64,000 nt of DNA, from the NCBI GenBank assembly GCA_028829895.1, contig CM054184.1, positions 28,097,701 to 28,161,700 of the forward strand, in the 5' to 3' direction. The notes beneath the pieces are model-generated. The model made no database searches, was not told the DNA's origin, and worked only from the letters and a program-made list of their open reading frames with translations. Origin of the DNA: Sinotaia quadrata (lineage: Eukaryota > Mollusca > Gastropoda > Architaenioglossa > Viviparidae). How positions within the stretch are numbered: position 1 is the first letter of the stretch; each line of letters opens with the position of its first letter. A program made the translations under genes and the position numbers. Positions 39,801 through 48,886 of the stretch are shown here, piece by piece.

Positions 39801-42800
39801 CATTTTAATACATGAAAAATAAAAAACAGATTGTGAAGCTATCTCAACTGGTTCCAGAGATATGCTATTTTTAAGTTTAAAAAATGGCAGCAGTGAAAAA
39901 AATGGTTATTTCGACCATCTTTAGACTTGCTAAAGACTAACTAAAATCTAATAAAGTAATATGCAGTTATGAAAGTTTGATACTTTATTCCTTTCTACTT
40001 GCTGATAACAAAATGCAAAGTTGTAACTTTCTATATGATGAAATAACAAAATGCCTAGCTGCAGAAGTTTAGTTGGAAGTTAATAAAACCATCATCAGGA
40101 TAGTTAGAAATAACGCGATTGATGATGTTTGACACAGCATATCTAATTCATTAATTGAAATATATCATTGAAACTGTTCAAATATGTTCAAATGTATATA
40201 AAGAATATGCCCATTTTTTTCCAGGATGTTATTTTCATTTGGTTCATGTACAGGTTGGCCCAAACTTTGTAAAATCATCAAAATGACTGACGACAGCACT
40301 TTTACACATTTTTTGCACAAAACTGGCCATAACATTTGAAACATCTGAACCATTTGCATGATCATCATGAAATTTTGCAGTGTGATAAATATTACTTTGC
40401 TCATTATGTAAAAATTTCAAACACCTTTTATGCACTAACAGTAAATTTATGCATTAAAAATGCTTTCAAAAATTGCGCAATTACACAGACATAGTAAACA
40501 CTTATCTCTATCATGTCAAAAGCTTGAGTTCTGTTCTCTTTGTTTGCTTTATACAAACAAAAAAAAAAAATTAGTTATTGCCATGTTTCACTTACAAAAG
40601 TTAATCATAAAAATGTTAAGATATTAATTAGCAGATAGGAGAACAGTAGTAAGCCAGCAATAACAATGTATTACTTTTCATTCACTGATTTATCAACATC
40701 CAAAGCATTCTTTAATTCAAACAAACATTCAAAATCAAGTTTAATGTTTCTATTTCTTATGATTATCTGTATATCTTGCTTGTATGTGGAAAGTACATGG
40801 ATTGAATAAAGTTGATAATTATTCACCTATGTCCTGTTTTATCCAGCAGATTTACAAGACAGAATGTGTGTTTTGGCATACAGTGTTTTTCTACTTTGGC
40901 TTGTGTCAATGTGTGCCACACACATACACATTAAACACATATATTTGGTATCAAAATAAAGATAATTAAATGCTGCATATACTGCTATGAAGTTTGGCTT
41001 GGTTTATTCTGTACACATTTTACAAATGAATTTTTTTTAAAGTTGGCAAGTAATCTGCAAATTTTCTTCATTTAAAAATGGTCAAAAGTACACCTTTACT
41101 AGGCTTGAATAAAAATCTTTGCACTTTATTTTGTGCATTTTAATGTGTAATAAAGAGAAGACACTGTACAACTTCAAGGGGTAGGGATGGACAAAAGTTC
41201 GAAAAAAAATTGTAAAAAAAAAAATCTATGTGGATTAGGCTAGTACATACACTAAAGTTGAACTTTAACTAAGCCAGTGCTGGTACAATTAAAATAATTT
41301 TGGCTTTCTTACTTTAAAAAAAACAACTATATTTAGATGTTAAATAGGCCTAATTATTTAAACAGACAAGTAAAACTGTCAAGGTTAGAAGTGAAAGTAG
41401 CATCTTTGCAACATGTAAATACTGATAGGCCTAATCTTCCTTATAATTAAAATAATTTCAGCTTTCTTACTTTTTTTTGAAATAAACTATATTTGCACTA
41501 TATTTAAACTGTTGAGATTTTAAGTAGGCCTAATTATTTAAACAGAGAAGTCAAACTATGAAATATCGACGTTAGAACAATAGAAGTGAAAGTAGCATCT
41601 TGGCAATATATATACTGATAGACTCCCTTGATTTTTGTAGTGACCTAATTCAACATCGATTTATAAATGAACCAAGTGACATCCAATACCTAAAAAATTA
41701 AAAAGAAATATTAACACTTCCTAGTTTGTAATTCATCTGTCTTATCTTCATAAAACTTAGTATATTTCCTATATTTCATGTCGAATGTGACATGATTGTT
41801 CGCTCCCAATTTGAGGTTGCAAGCATGTGACACACCCACTAATTTAGAAAGAAAAAACTGCTAATCATACTAAACTATATAATAAAACTATAACCTCTTT
41901 AAAGAATAGCAGCTAAAGTACTTATCTAAAGCAATAATGCAATATTAAATTTAGTGTAAACTTCGTGATTTCACTTTGGAATGAAGTGCCCTCGCTACAA
42001 TGTTGGAAGCCATTGTTGTAAGACCGATCTTATTTAGTTCGCTACATTTGATTGGATTGTGAGGGTTCCACAGATCATGAATACATTAACCCCATACCTC
42101 ATTCAAAAGGGTATGGAAAGACCTTTCATTCAAGCCTAGTAATTGTGTACTTTTGACCATTTTTTTACAACGAAAATTGCAGATTTCTTGCCGAAGTTCG
42201 CTTTAAAACTAATTTTTAAAATGTATGCTGGAACCCCCCCACCGGGAAATAGTGCAATCAACGCAGCATTTAATTATCTTCATTTTGATACCAAATCTAT
42301 GTGTGTAGTGTGTTTGTGGGGATTTTCACCGAGGTAAGAAACAAGGTATATCAAAATGGGCATTGTGTTAAGTCACGTAAATTCGCAGGACAAAACTCAA
42401 CACGGGTGAAAAATTAGTCAACTTTATTTAATCAGCATAGTTTCCACATACAAACAAGACATACAAATTTACAATCATAAGAAAATAGAAACATTAAACT
42501 TGATTTTGAATGTTTGTTTGAATTAAACAATGCTTTGGTTGTTGAGAAATCAGTGAATGAAAAGAATGAAAATGTGAACTTTTACAAAAGTATAGCGGCT
42601 GGTGGGTGACTGTGCCGCTACCTGTATTTAGCATTATAACTTAGCTCATTTATTTCATGCTTGGCAGATAAGTCCTGAGATCTGTAGTAAAATAAAAATA
42701 ATTTCATAGGCAAAACCATGGCAAATGGCAAAACAAGGTCTGAGTTAAGTATCTGATAAGGAAAAGAAAAGAATAAAGAAAGAAAAAAGACAGTAATTAA

Positions 42801-42991
42801 AATGTTAGTCATACAAGCTACAGATTAAAAATAATTACTTTGCATGCTTCACATGTGTTGACTCCATAGTGAAATCCTGCAGCAGGCTCTTGGCATACTT
42901 TGCAGGGAGGTAATAAAGATGTGTTTGTGGGCGCTGTGCGAATCTTTTTCTCCTTGCCTTCTGATATTGATGGCTGCTTAATATGTTTCAT
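18574..42991 (-). CDS. Nuclear hormone receptor, complete DNA- and ligand-binding domains, 6 coding exons
   Basis: Joined exons 42991-42839, 38800-38659, 31887-31247, 26627-26399, 22841-22617 and 18821-18574 give 1638 bp and 545 residues with no stop and matching phases. Zinc finger 1 uses Cys30, 33, 47 and 50; zinc finger 2 uses Cys66, 72, 82 and 85. The P-box is CEACKG instead of the common CEGCKG and the D-box segment is IGNGN. After the GM motif comes a basic extension (IKTGRYTHAKR). The hinge (about 120-290) is rich in Ser and Thr. The ligand-binding domain begins near 313, has the helix 3-4 signature IPGFSQLSIEDQIKLIK (372-388) and ends with an AF-2 helix FLMEWF (537-542) that fits the activation consensus. 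It should be a ligand-regulated nuclear transcription factor. Subfamily is unclear: NR1-like is my best guess. A further 5' exon is possible. Confidence 0.93.
19790..20000. repeat. Decayed tandem repeat of about 85 bp in the last receptor intron
   Basis: Three imperfect copies sharing ACTATATACATTTAAAA and AACACTGTTACTATATACAT. Confidence 0.65.
20011..20300 (-). mobile_element. Solo-LTR-like interspersed repeat, copy B (truncated)
   Basis: Shares with copies A, C and D the series TTCTCCAGCAGACACCACTT, CACAACATTAAAGACAAACA, TTTACTGTCACAATATTTCC and CCCCCATCCACC. It stops where the 20.3-kb minisatellite starts, so the array may have replaced the rest. Confidence 0.6.
20300..20880. repeat. Compound minisatellite of about 44-bp and 60-bp units
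   Basis: The unit contains CTCTGTAAAAACTGCTAAAG and TCCAATACCTATGGCAGTAG, with or without an added AGCAATATATACCTTTC. About a dozen units; long and short forms alternate. A 176-residue open frame on the minus strand is a by-product. Confidence 0.92.
22617..22841 (-). CDS. Receptor exon: ligand-binding domain middle helices
   Basis: Encodes residues 389-463, with CEFATLSNYYGYNQELQVV and LGLTHEEIILFKSLIVV, matching the helix 5 to helix 8-9 region. Acceptor TTCTTTTTCAG, donor GTAG|GTCAGT. This donor is fixed by the frame of the last exon. Confidence 0.9.
23035..23670. repeat. About 62-bp minisatellite with decayed copies
   Basis: Three clear copies (23035-23245) with TTGTCCTTACTTATTTCTGA and GTTGTGATGTCTAAACATTT, then progressively decayed copies to 23670. 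The same unit resumes at 24351-24420 on the other side of the inserted piggyBac-like element. Confidence 0.85.
23675..24346. mobile_element. piggyBac-type non-autonomous element with TTAA duplication
   Basis: 672 bp flanked by TTAA on both sides (23671-23674 and 24347-24350). The ends read CCCTTTGGACCCTGACC and, on the other strand, CCCTTAAAACCTGGTCAGG, an imperfect inverted repeat starting with CCCTT as in piggyBac. A minus-strand open frame (24319-23900) contains an acidic stretch (SDSEWDDWSEEVLESSD) like the N-terminal part of piggyBac transposases, but lacks the DDD catalytic domain. Insertion is inside the 62-bp minisatellite. Confidence 0.75.
24527..26210 (-). mobile_element. Solo-LTR-like interspersed repeat, copy C (full length)
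   Basis: About 1.68 kb, almost the same length as copy A. It begins with TGTGACA and ends where copy A ends after GGCAAATTTACT. Shared landmarks include GTTAATAAATTTAACAATAA and TTATGTCAAAATCAAAGTGA. It lies in a receptor intron. No clear target duplication remains. Confidence 0.58.
26399..26627 (-). CDS. Receptor exon: ligand-binding domain helices 1-4
   Basis: Encodes residues 313-388, including FMKAIPGFSQLSIEDQIKLI, the ligand-binding domain signature. The acceptor TTGCTGTTTCAG is also present in each unit of the tandem array that abuts it. The donor is AAAG|GTAACA. Confidence 0.94.
26628..27310 (-). repeat. 63-bp minisatellite carrying the splice acceptor of the adjacent exon
   Basis: Eleven copies at a 63-bp period start exactly at the acceptor of the receptor exon at 26627. 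On the minus strand each unit contains TTGCTGTTTCAG|GA, identical to the true acceptor, then TTATTAATGAG|GTAATA, a good donor match. AG and GT thus flank a 17-base micro-exon-like segment in most units. The bases after AG in the unit (AGAAGCAGGATTT) resemble the start of the real exon (AAAGCAGGAAATG). Confidence 0.9.
27542..28775 (-). mobile_element. pogo/Tigger-type DNA transposon remnant
   Basis: 1234 bp with terminal inverted repeats CAGTAAAACTCCTTTAATCC and CAATAAAACTCCATTAATCC and a TA dinucleotide at both ends (27540-27541, 28776-28777), as for Tc1/mariner-pogo elements. The internal coding remnant lies on the minus strand. Most of the transposase, including the DDE region, is missing. 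Confidence 0.8.
28122..28541 (-). pseudogene. Tigger-like transposase C-terminal remnant
   Basis: The frame reads acidic LTDDEIEEWVNRDNEEPIVE and ETLTDSEIIESILNPQ, typical of the tail of pogo/Tigger/jerky transposases. It is broken by TGA at 28304-28302 and continues in frame as WQQATEFISKFVEFAESNAK to a TAA at 28124-28122. Plus-strand open frames over it are shadows. Confidence 0.65.
28780..31240. other. Receptor intron with a decayed tandem repeat at 29500-30450
   Basis: Between 29500 and 30450 a degenerate unit of about 25-30 bp recurs many times (GTGCACTATAGCTGCTTTGA is a typical form). The remainder shows nothing recognisable. Confidence 0.6.
31247..31887 (-). CDS. Receptor exon: C-terminal extension and hinge
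   Basis: Encodes residues 99-312. It starts with the basic AIKTGRYTHAKRTQDILEAK, followed by about 170 residues rich in Ser, Thr and Pro, then an acidic-amphipathic stretch (EELQQIVNHLVEAHDKYI) that begins the ligand-binding domain. Acceptor ATATTTGCAG, donor TTT|GTGAGT. Confidence 0.92.
32130..32391. repeat. About 80-bp minisatellite, left part
   Basis: Three to four decayed units with GTCAGTGTAGTGAGTTAAAG and GATCACAACTAATTGCA. The array is split by the piggyBac-type element and continues at 33677. Confidence 0.8.
32396..33672 (+). mobile_element. piggyBac-type transposon, degenerate
   Basis: 1277 bp between TTAA duplications (32392-32395 and 33673-33676). The left end CCCTTTGACTTCC and the reversed right end CACTTTGATTTCTC match at most positions. 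The interior carries a plus-strand piggyBac transposase remnant. The flanks are two halves of one minisatellite unit. Confidence 0.85.
32594..33108 (+). pseudogene. piggyBac transposase remnant
   Basis: Reading across stops: an acidic N-terminal stretch (LPDDGDVSDEETSGDEGDY) near 32640-32700, then a stretch recognised as the start of the piggyBac transposase domain (IELFDLLFLANLVTLIAQQT followed by NLYANQ) near 32945-33030. Several in-frame stops and the absence of the catalytic Asp region show it is dead. Confidence 0.7.
33677..33975. repeat. About 80-bp minisatellite, right part
   Basis: Three to four units with GGATCACAACTAATTGCAGC and TATGGTTTCTGGTGTCA, the continuation of the array at 32130-32391. 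Confidence 0.85.
34265..34540. repeat. 30-bp minisatellite with GT-rich core
   Basis: About nine nearly identical copies of AAAATTATATCTCATAAATA followed by TGTGTGTGTT. GT number varies between units, so replication slippage acts on it. The low divergence suggests recent growth. Confidence 0.93.
34545..37150. other. Receptor intron, no recognisable content
   Basis: AT-rich sequence with short open frames only. Six-frame fragments around 35300-36350 gave no domain I could name. Confidence 0.4.
37160..37186. repeat. (TA)n microsatellite
   Basis: An uninterrupted run of TA dinucleotides preceded by TTATTAT. Confidence 0.85.
37697..37706 (+). promoter_or_regulatory. YY1/TISU-like motif CAAGATGGCG inside a receptor intron
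   Basis: CAAGATGGCG matches the motif often found at start codons with short leaders. It stands in a locally CpG-bearing stretch (37680-37760). A plus-strand frame from its ATG runs only about 45 codons, so no gene is claimed. It could mark an alternative or antisense promoter. Confidence 0.25.
38659..38800 (-). CDS. Receptor exon: zinc finger 2
   Basis: Encodes residues 52-98, from GFFRRSLIRSEEYK through the second zinc finger to GMSKD. Acceptor TTTTCTACAG, donor ACG|GTAATT. Spacing C-x5-C-x9-C-x2-C is canonical. Confidence 0.95.
38881..38995. repeat. Short AT-rich tandem repeat, three copies
   Basis: TATTTTTATTAATTTTGTAT with GGAAAATTTATAATTATCA recurs three times close to the zinc-finger 2 exon. 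Confidence 0.75.
39000..40900. other. Receptor intron 1, left part
   Basis: No exon or transposon coding sequence recognised. Confidence 0.4.
40916..41120 (+). repeat. Inverted-repeat pair, left arm
   Basis: Aligns in reverse complement with 42125-42325. Shared landmarks are GGTATCAAAATAAAGATAAT with AAATGCTGC, and AATGGTCAAAAGTACA with TACTAGGCTTGAAT. Confidence 0.75.
41281..41640. repeat. Direct duplication of about 170 bp between the inverted arms
   Basis: TTAAAATAATTT(TG/CA)GCTTTCTTAC, GGCCTAATTATTTAAACAGA and AGAAGTGAAAGTAGCATCTT each occur twice in the same order, at about 41281-41430 and 41450-41640. Confidence 0.75.
42125..42325 (-). repeat. Inverted-repeat pair, right arm
   Basis: Reverse-complement partner of 40916-41120, with ATTCAAGCCTAGTAA, TGTACTTTTGACCATTTTT and GCATTTAATTATCTTCATTT. 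The arms lie in receptor intron 1 and could fold together in the pre-mRNA, or be the ends of one 1.4-kb element. Confidence 0.75.
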
Positions 42992-42995
42992 CTTG
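42839..42995 (-). CDS. Receptor exon: N-terminus and zinc finger 1
   Basis: Encodes residues 1-51, ending with the zinc finger CKVCQEPAAGFHYGVNTCEA and CK. The ATG at 42991-42989 has a purine at -3. Acceptor-like AG dinucleotides precede it at 42997/42996 and 42993/42992, and the frame stays open upstream, so an extra 5' exon may add an N-terminal region. The donor is AAA|GTAATT, at the usual intron position between the two fingers. Confidence 0.88.
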
Positions 42996-43439
42996 CTTGA
43001 ATGGAAAGATATAAAATAAACATAAATATTTTTGCTTTTATGTTACAAATTAAAGTTTAATGATATTAAAAGAAATATATATTATTTGTTTTACAAGAAA
43101 TGTTATGAGAAATTATGGGAAAAGACAACTTTACAAAGTAAACAAAATAAATATGTATGAGACTGAGAGAGATAATAATAAAGGATACTTATTTGTGCTG
43201 AAGTCCTAAGTGCTTACAATCATGGCTGTTAAACCAGTGAGAGAAGACCAAGGCAGGGAGGCTTTAAATCTATGACCTAGGCTAGTGCCCAGACCTTGCT
43301 GCCAGTCAGAATCTAAGACCAAAACTAATGCACACACCAGTGATCTCTGGAAAAAGAAAGAGAAGAAGAAAAAACTGATTCTAAAATGGATTTTTATCCT
43401 TCAAACATTCTGTCTTTCAATTCCTTAGAGTAAAAAAAA

Positions 43440-43640
43440 CAATCATAATCTGTGCAGTTATACAGTTTTCATCAACTCAAAAGAAAACAATGACAATCTG
43501 TGCAGTTATACAGTTTTCGTCAACTCAAAAGAAAACAATGACAATCTGTGTAGTTCTACAATTTTCAACTCAAAAGAAAACAATGACAATCTGTGTAGTT
43601 ATAGTATACAGTTTTCAACTCAAAAGAAAAATAGCATGGT
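43440..43640. repeat. About 53-bp tandem repeat, four copies
   Basis: The unit contains ACAATGACAATCTGTG and TTTTCAACTCAAAAGAAAA. It lies just upstream of the first recognised receptor exon. Confidence 0.85.
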
Positions 43641-44028
43641 CATGATTCACAAACAAGAATCCCAAAAAGTGGACAAATGTACAATTCACCTTCTTGTACC
43701 TGTATGACAAGGGACTAAGATTCCTGCCCCTTTTGGTAAATATCTGACACTCAGAGAGCACCACATGTCTAAAATGTGTATGAGTTCTCTTATATTAATT
43801 AGTGATGTTTGGCAGATATGGTCATTGACACTATATTTTATACTAATGAAGACAAGCAAACAATATTGAGCAGTTCATTAAAAAAAAAAAAGGCTACACC
43901 GAGATGGGTGGCAAACCCCATGCATACATGCTCGCCCCTTCCTGTGATATGGTCAGCAGTAGCTGTTAAGCATTAGTATCGGACCTACCACATTCCGTTA
44001 TTTATTTTGATTATATTTTTGTGATAAA

Positions 44029-45810
44029 ATGGCAGCTAATTGTAAAAGAAAACTTGACAATGAAAACCGGCAGTTTAATGTTGACTGGACTCTACAACAG
44101 ACGAACGTTATTTGTCTGCTGTATCATTCAACAGTAGCAGTGGCGAAGTTTACTAATACAAAGCGTCATTATGAGATGAAGCATCAAGATTTCCACAACG
44201 TTGCCGGTGACGAATGAACAGCTCGAATTGAATCTCTGAGGCATTCACTGAATCGCCAACAGAACATTTTCTCAAAGCAGTCAGCAGATTTTAGTGCAGC
44301 ATTTGAGGTCAGTTACGAGATTTTGTTGATGATAGCAAAATCTGGCCGACCTTTCACTGACGGTGATTTTGTCAAGCAATGTATGATTATTGCATCAGAA
44401 AAGTTGTGTCCTGATGCTGTTCGCAAACTGCAGGCAGTGTCTTTGAATCGTATGACAGTTCAACGAAGAATTTCACACCTTTCAGCAGACGTGACAAGAC
44501 AGCTTGTAAACAAAGCAGCCAACTTTGTCTATTTCTCTTTGACTGCAGACAAGTCGACTGACATCAATTCATCTGCACAGCTTCTAGTTTTTGTTCACGG
44601 TGTGTCATCATCATTTGATATCACAGAGGAACTTATCAGCATGGGTTCCATGAAGGGTCAGACAACTGCGTCTGCTCTATTTGAAGAGACAGTGTGACTG
44701 TGTAGTAGTGTTTCACTGGATTTCACTGGTAAGTGTGACAACTGATGGAGCGCTAGCCATGACCATGAAAGTAATGGGCTGGTAGCACTGTTGATGAAGC
44801 ATCGAGGAAAGCAGACAGTTGGTGAAGTTGCACTGTATTATTCACCAACAGAACCTGTGCAGTAAAGAACTTGGTTTTCAGGCACTGATGGCGTTAGTGA
44901 CGAAAACAATTAATTTAATCAAATCACAAGGACTCTATCACTGCCAATTTCTAAGTCTTCTTGAAGAAATTGATGCAGATTATGGTGACCTTGTTTATTG
45001 CTGTGAGGTACGCTGGCTGAGTCGAGGGAAAATGCTCAAAAGATTCTGGGAGTTAATTGAAGAGGCCATAGAATTCCTCAGAAGCAAGAACAAAGTCACA
45101 GAAGTTGCTTCCATGACTGATCCAGCATGACAAGCTGATTTGACCTTTCTGGTCGACATGACATAACACTTGAAAGTTGAATGATCTGAATTTGAAGTTG
45201 CAAGGCAAAAATCAGCTTGTTTGTCAACTTACAAATCACATCTCGGTATTCAGGACAAAGTTGCAGTTGTTCTGGCAGCAAGCAGCATCAGGGAACTTTG
45301 TGCACTTTCCCACTTTTCAGTCACACTCACAGCTACAGAAGAGTCAGGACATTGACACAAATGTTTATGTTGGAAAGCTAGAAGCATTGGTTCAGTCTTT
45401 CAATTCACGGTTTCATGACTTTGACCAATGCAGCGTGTTAAGGAACCTTTTTGCTGATCTGTTCAGTGTGTCAGTGGATGACGTCTGCAGAATACCAGCT
45501 CGAACTTACTGATCTCCAGGCCTCTGATGAACTGCCTGCTATTTACCAAGAAAACAGTTTGCTTGACTTCTACAGAACATTGCCTGATACATTTGCTAAT
45601 CTGAAAGATAATGCACTTGTCCACACTAGCATGTTTGGCAGCACATACTGCTGTGAACAGGTTTTCTCACAGATGAAACTGAACAAAAGCAACACCCGCA
45701 GTCTGTTGACTGATGATAATCTGGAAGTAATTTTGTGTCTTTCAATGTCAAACATCAAGCCAGACATTTCGAAGCTTGCAGATGACATGCAGCACTATCC
45801 GTCACACTGA
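44029..45810 (+). pseudogene. hAT-superfamily transposase related to GTF2IRD2-type proteins, broken
   Basis: Fragments line up in order with the hAT-derived transposase module seen in GTF2IRD2 and relatives: N-terminal CKRKLDNENRQF, then GRPFTDGDFVKQCM and VSLNRMTVQRRI, catalytic-domain piece TADKSTDINSSAQLLVF, then HCIIHQQNLCSKELGF, LLEEIDADYGDLVY, EVRWLSRGKMLKRF, and the dimerisation domain MFGSTYCCEQVFSQMKLNKS. Breaks: TGA at 44215-44217, TGA at 44695-44697, frame change before 44819, TGA at 45128-45130, frame change before 45177, frame change near 45490. The TGA breaks are consistent with CGA decay at CpG sites. It is a dead element. Confidence 0.88.
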
Positions 45811-45954
45811 CTTTGTGAAAGTTGACGTATCATAACATTTTTAGAATGAGTCTTAGTATGCAACTTCTTTGTCGTAATTATAGTCTTAATAATTATCTGT
45901 GTGTTCTTAGATGTGATATCTATCTTGTGTGGGACGATTTTGATCTTCAATTTT

Positions 45955-46020
45955 TTGTGGCCCCTGACGGTTTCAACAAGTCAGATTGTGGCCCCTGACT
46001 CAAAAAGTTTGTGCACCAGT
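45955..46020 (+). mobile_element. Likely 3' end of the hAT element
   Basis: GTGGCCCCTGACTCAAAAAG followed by TTTGTGCACCAG resembles the inverted-repeat end of Charlie-like hAT elements (GGGGCC, then AAAAAGTTTG). No matching 5' end was recognised before 44029. Confidence 0.45.
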
Positions 46021-46188
46021 TCTATACTTTATGAAATATTCTATTCTACTTGAAATAATTTTTAATTCAATACAAAATCTTAAAATATAATATCACACAC
46101 ATAATACACTTTGGTTCTAACAAATGTTATTTGTACTGTATTAATTTAATCTTAAATTATATTTAGTCTGTTATTAACGAGTACTTCT

Positions 46189-46200
46189 TAACTGTATTCT

Positions 46201-46231
<31 letters not shown>

Positions 46232-46240
46232 ATACAGTTC
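46189..46240. repeat. (TA)n hairpin with perfect 11-base arms
   Basis: ACTGTATTCTT, then a TA run, then AAGAATACAGT. The whole about 50-base segment is a near-perfect palindrome. Confidence 0.85.
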
Positions 46241-46623
46241 TTATATATGTGTTTATGTTCTTCTGCAATAATAATGGAGGGCTGTACAACTCAAATTATT
46301 ATTTAATTCCATATCAATTTCAATTGATTCAATAATTCCAATCTCAGGTATCAATAGGTGAATAGGTTCTGATGTCACCAAAGTTGACCTCTGAGTTCAC
46401 TGATAATTTCTGGGGGATTTTTTAATTTTTATAATGAAACAAACACTACCAACAGAACTTTTATTAAAAAAAACTTTTAAAAAAAACAAACATGTGACGT
46501 TTTGGTGGGAGATGAGCAAGATGTTAATTCTCCACCACCCTGAGCCGCTTGTAACCTTAGGATAATCCCCCAAACACACCTACTGGCTTGCCACACTGTT
46601 ACTGTGTTAGAAAGATGAATATA

Positions 46624-46814
46624 CAGGATGGCCCGTAAGCTATATCTTACGTATCCTGTGTATCTGTGTGCTATCCCTCGTTCTCACTGCATAATATTAC
46701 ATATTAAATATTATTATTATTATATTATCGGCCATATTTATCTTATAAAAATATAATGAATATAACATAATAACATGGACGGGTAGGGACTTATGCCAGT
46801 TATGGGCCATCCTG
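46624..46814. mobile_element. Tc1/mariner-type MITE, 191 bp
   Basis: Starts CAGGATGGCCCGTAA and ends, read on the other strand, CAGGATGGCCCATAA, with TA on each side (46622-46623, 46815-46816). No coding capacity. Confidence 0.85.
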
Positions 46815-47613
46815 TAGAATAAAAGAGTGGTAGTTCTAGAAGATAGGTCAAGCCCCCCTGATTAGTGATACATAGAGCCAGGATTATGAGGATAGTTAAG
46901 TTCTTTTTACTAACTTTTTATTATTTTGGCAAACAATATAAGTTATAACACATAAAAATATTTTTTAATAATTGGAAAATTTTATTTCTTTAAAATATAG
47001 CCATATTCACAATTTAAACTTTAACATATGCTGTCCCAATCAGTGCAACTTTACAAGTACAGTATACGTACTATTAAAGTATTATACTACTACTAGTGCA
47101 ATACTCACATCGTTACACATTTTGACCCTCCTGAAAACACAACAGCAAACAAATCATATTATTAGCGAGTACGTTTAAATGAATCGACAGTTACCTTTTG
47201 TAAAATTCCCACTGTAACTTTTAATAAATCCACTTATGTTCAGAATTTTCAAGAAAGACTGAGAACTATCTTCAGTTTAGGAGAGATCGTCCATCAGTAG
47301 GTCAGCATTTCATGATTGCACTCAATTACCCATCAAAAAATGTTTTTTATGCGCAGAAGAGCTCTCTTGATTAACAACAACTTCACTCTCAGTGTGCATA
47401 TATATTATAACATATACATCTAAATGTAAATGTCAGCTATATGTTACTTATTGTCTTTTCGTTCGATATTATATCAGAACATGAAGAGTTTCGACTAAAT
47501 ATTTGGAATGACAGTGCGAGCTTTGGCAAGATAGTGCAAAGTTTGGTGCGCTGGTGCAGAACAGTGCGGACCGGGGAACAGATACGCACTTTCTGGAATA
47601 GGTTGTAACGTAC

Positions 47614-48841
47614 TGTGACACAACGCTACCTAGTTATAATCATCTATTACTAATTACAAGTGATGAAAATCTTCAATAAAAGAATTATGTTATTAATAAT
47701 TCTCCAGAAGACACCGCTCTCTCTCACTTGGCGGATATGGAGGTGCTGTAAATGTTTCTCTCTTCCACAACATTAAAGACAAGCATTTACTGTCACACAA
47801 TATTTCCGTAGGTGGAAAACTTCTTAACAAAGGAAGAGAAAACTCCGTCTTTAATCTATGTTTAGAGAATCCCCCATCCACCCACTATTTCTCCAAAAAT
47901 ATGGTTATCAATGTGTAAGGTCAATAAATTTAACAATAAATATATTAAACCAACAATCAAACATACATTTAACAAATGCAATGAAAAGATTATCTGTATT
48001 TCCACAAAACCATGTTCAAATAATTTCAATGCTTATACAGTCTTATATCCTGACACATAATACAGGTATCAATATAAACCACAGGATCATTCTTATTATG
48101 GGACAGAAATGGAGTTTTAGAGAGATAAGTGATAATAGTGTCTACATAACCTTGTAAGTGATGCTGCTGCAATATACTTTTGTGCACTTTCATAACATTG
48201 TAACAAGTTTATGGTTCACAATAGAATTATTAATTCTTTATGTGTTCCTCTAGCACACTGAAGAATGTTCCATGAGCCACTGTTCTCTCAAGACTAATCT
48301 GGGTGCTCCTTCAGATATTAGTTCCTTGAAGTAGAACAACAATGTAGTAATTTCCAATAATTTCCTTATAACCAGAAATTCCATGTTGTAGTTGAGCATT
48401 CTTTGCTATCATGCATGAACAGAGTGCAGTGTATCCTTACACTTACACTCTGGGATAGAGACTTCTCAGATCTACCATGGTTGCAATGGTTTATAAATCA
48501 ATAAACTGAGAGATTGTAGAAGAAAAAACTACTTCTTCCCATTAAGCTAATGGCCACCTTTCATGACTGGACTTCAGCCATACCAATTTCAAAGTGATCA
48601 GAGAATAGAATTATTTTGGCAGGTAAACTTTGATCTCAGCCCAGAGGGTGGTCTGTTCTTGTAAATCTTAAACTACTCATCCACTTGGAACTGATTTGGA
48701 TTGCATCAGCAATATAATACTACAGATATACCATACCATAAGAACCAATATTTTTTTTCGCATGGACACATTAACTTACAAAGGAATGGGAATCGAATCA
48801 TATCTTCACAGATCTGAGGGATTGGCAAATGAGAATAAAAC
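47614..48841 (-). mobile_element. Solo-LTR-like interspersed repeat, copy D (shortened)
   Basis: Begins with TGTGACA and follows the family order (TTCTCCAGAAGACACC, CACAACATTAAAGACAAGCA, CCCCCATCCACCCACTATTT, GTCAATAAATTTAACAATAA). It is about 450 bp shorter than copies A and C; the right end is decayed after ATTGGCAAAT. Confidence 0.55.
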
Positions 48842-48886
48842 TTCCCTCTAGACTAGATCGAGACACATAAGATCGGATCTGACAGA

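Noticed and set aside
46430..46580. Inverted GGGGGATT / AATCCCCC motifs as a small transposon
   Set aside because: The match is too short and no target duplication was visible.
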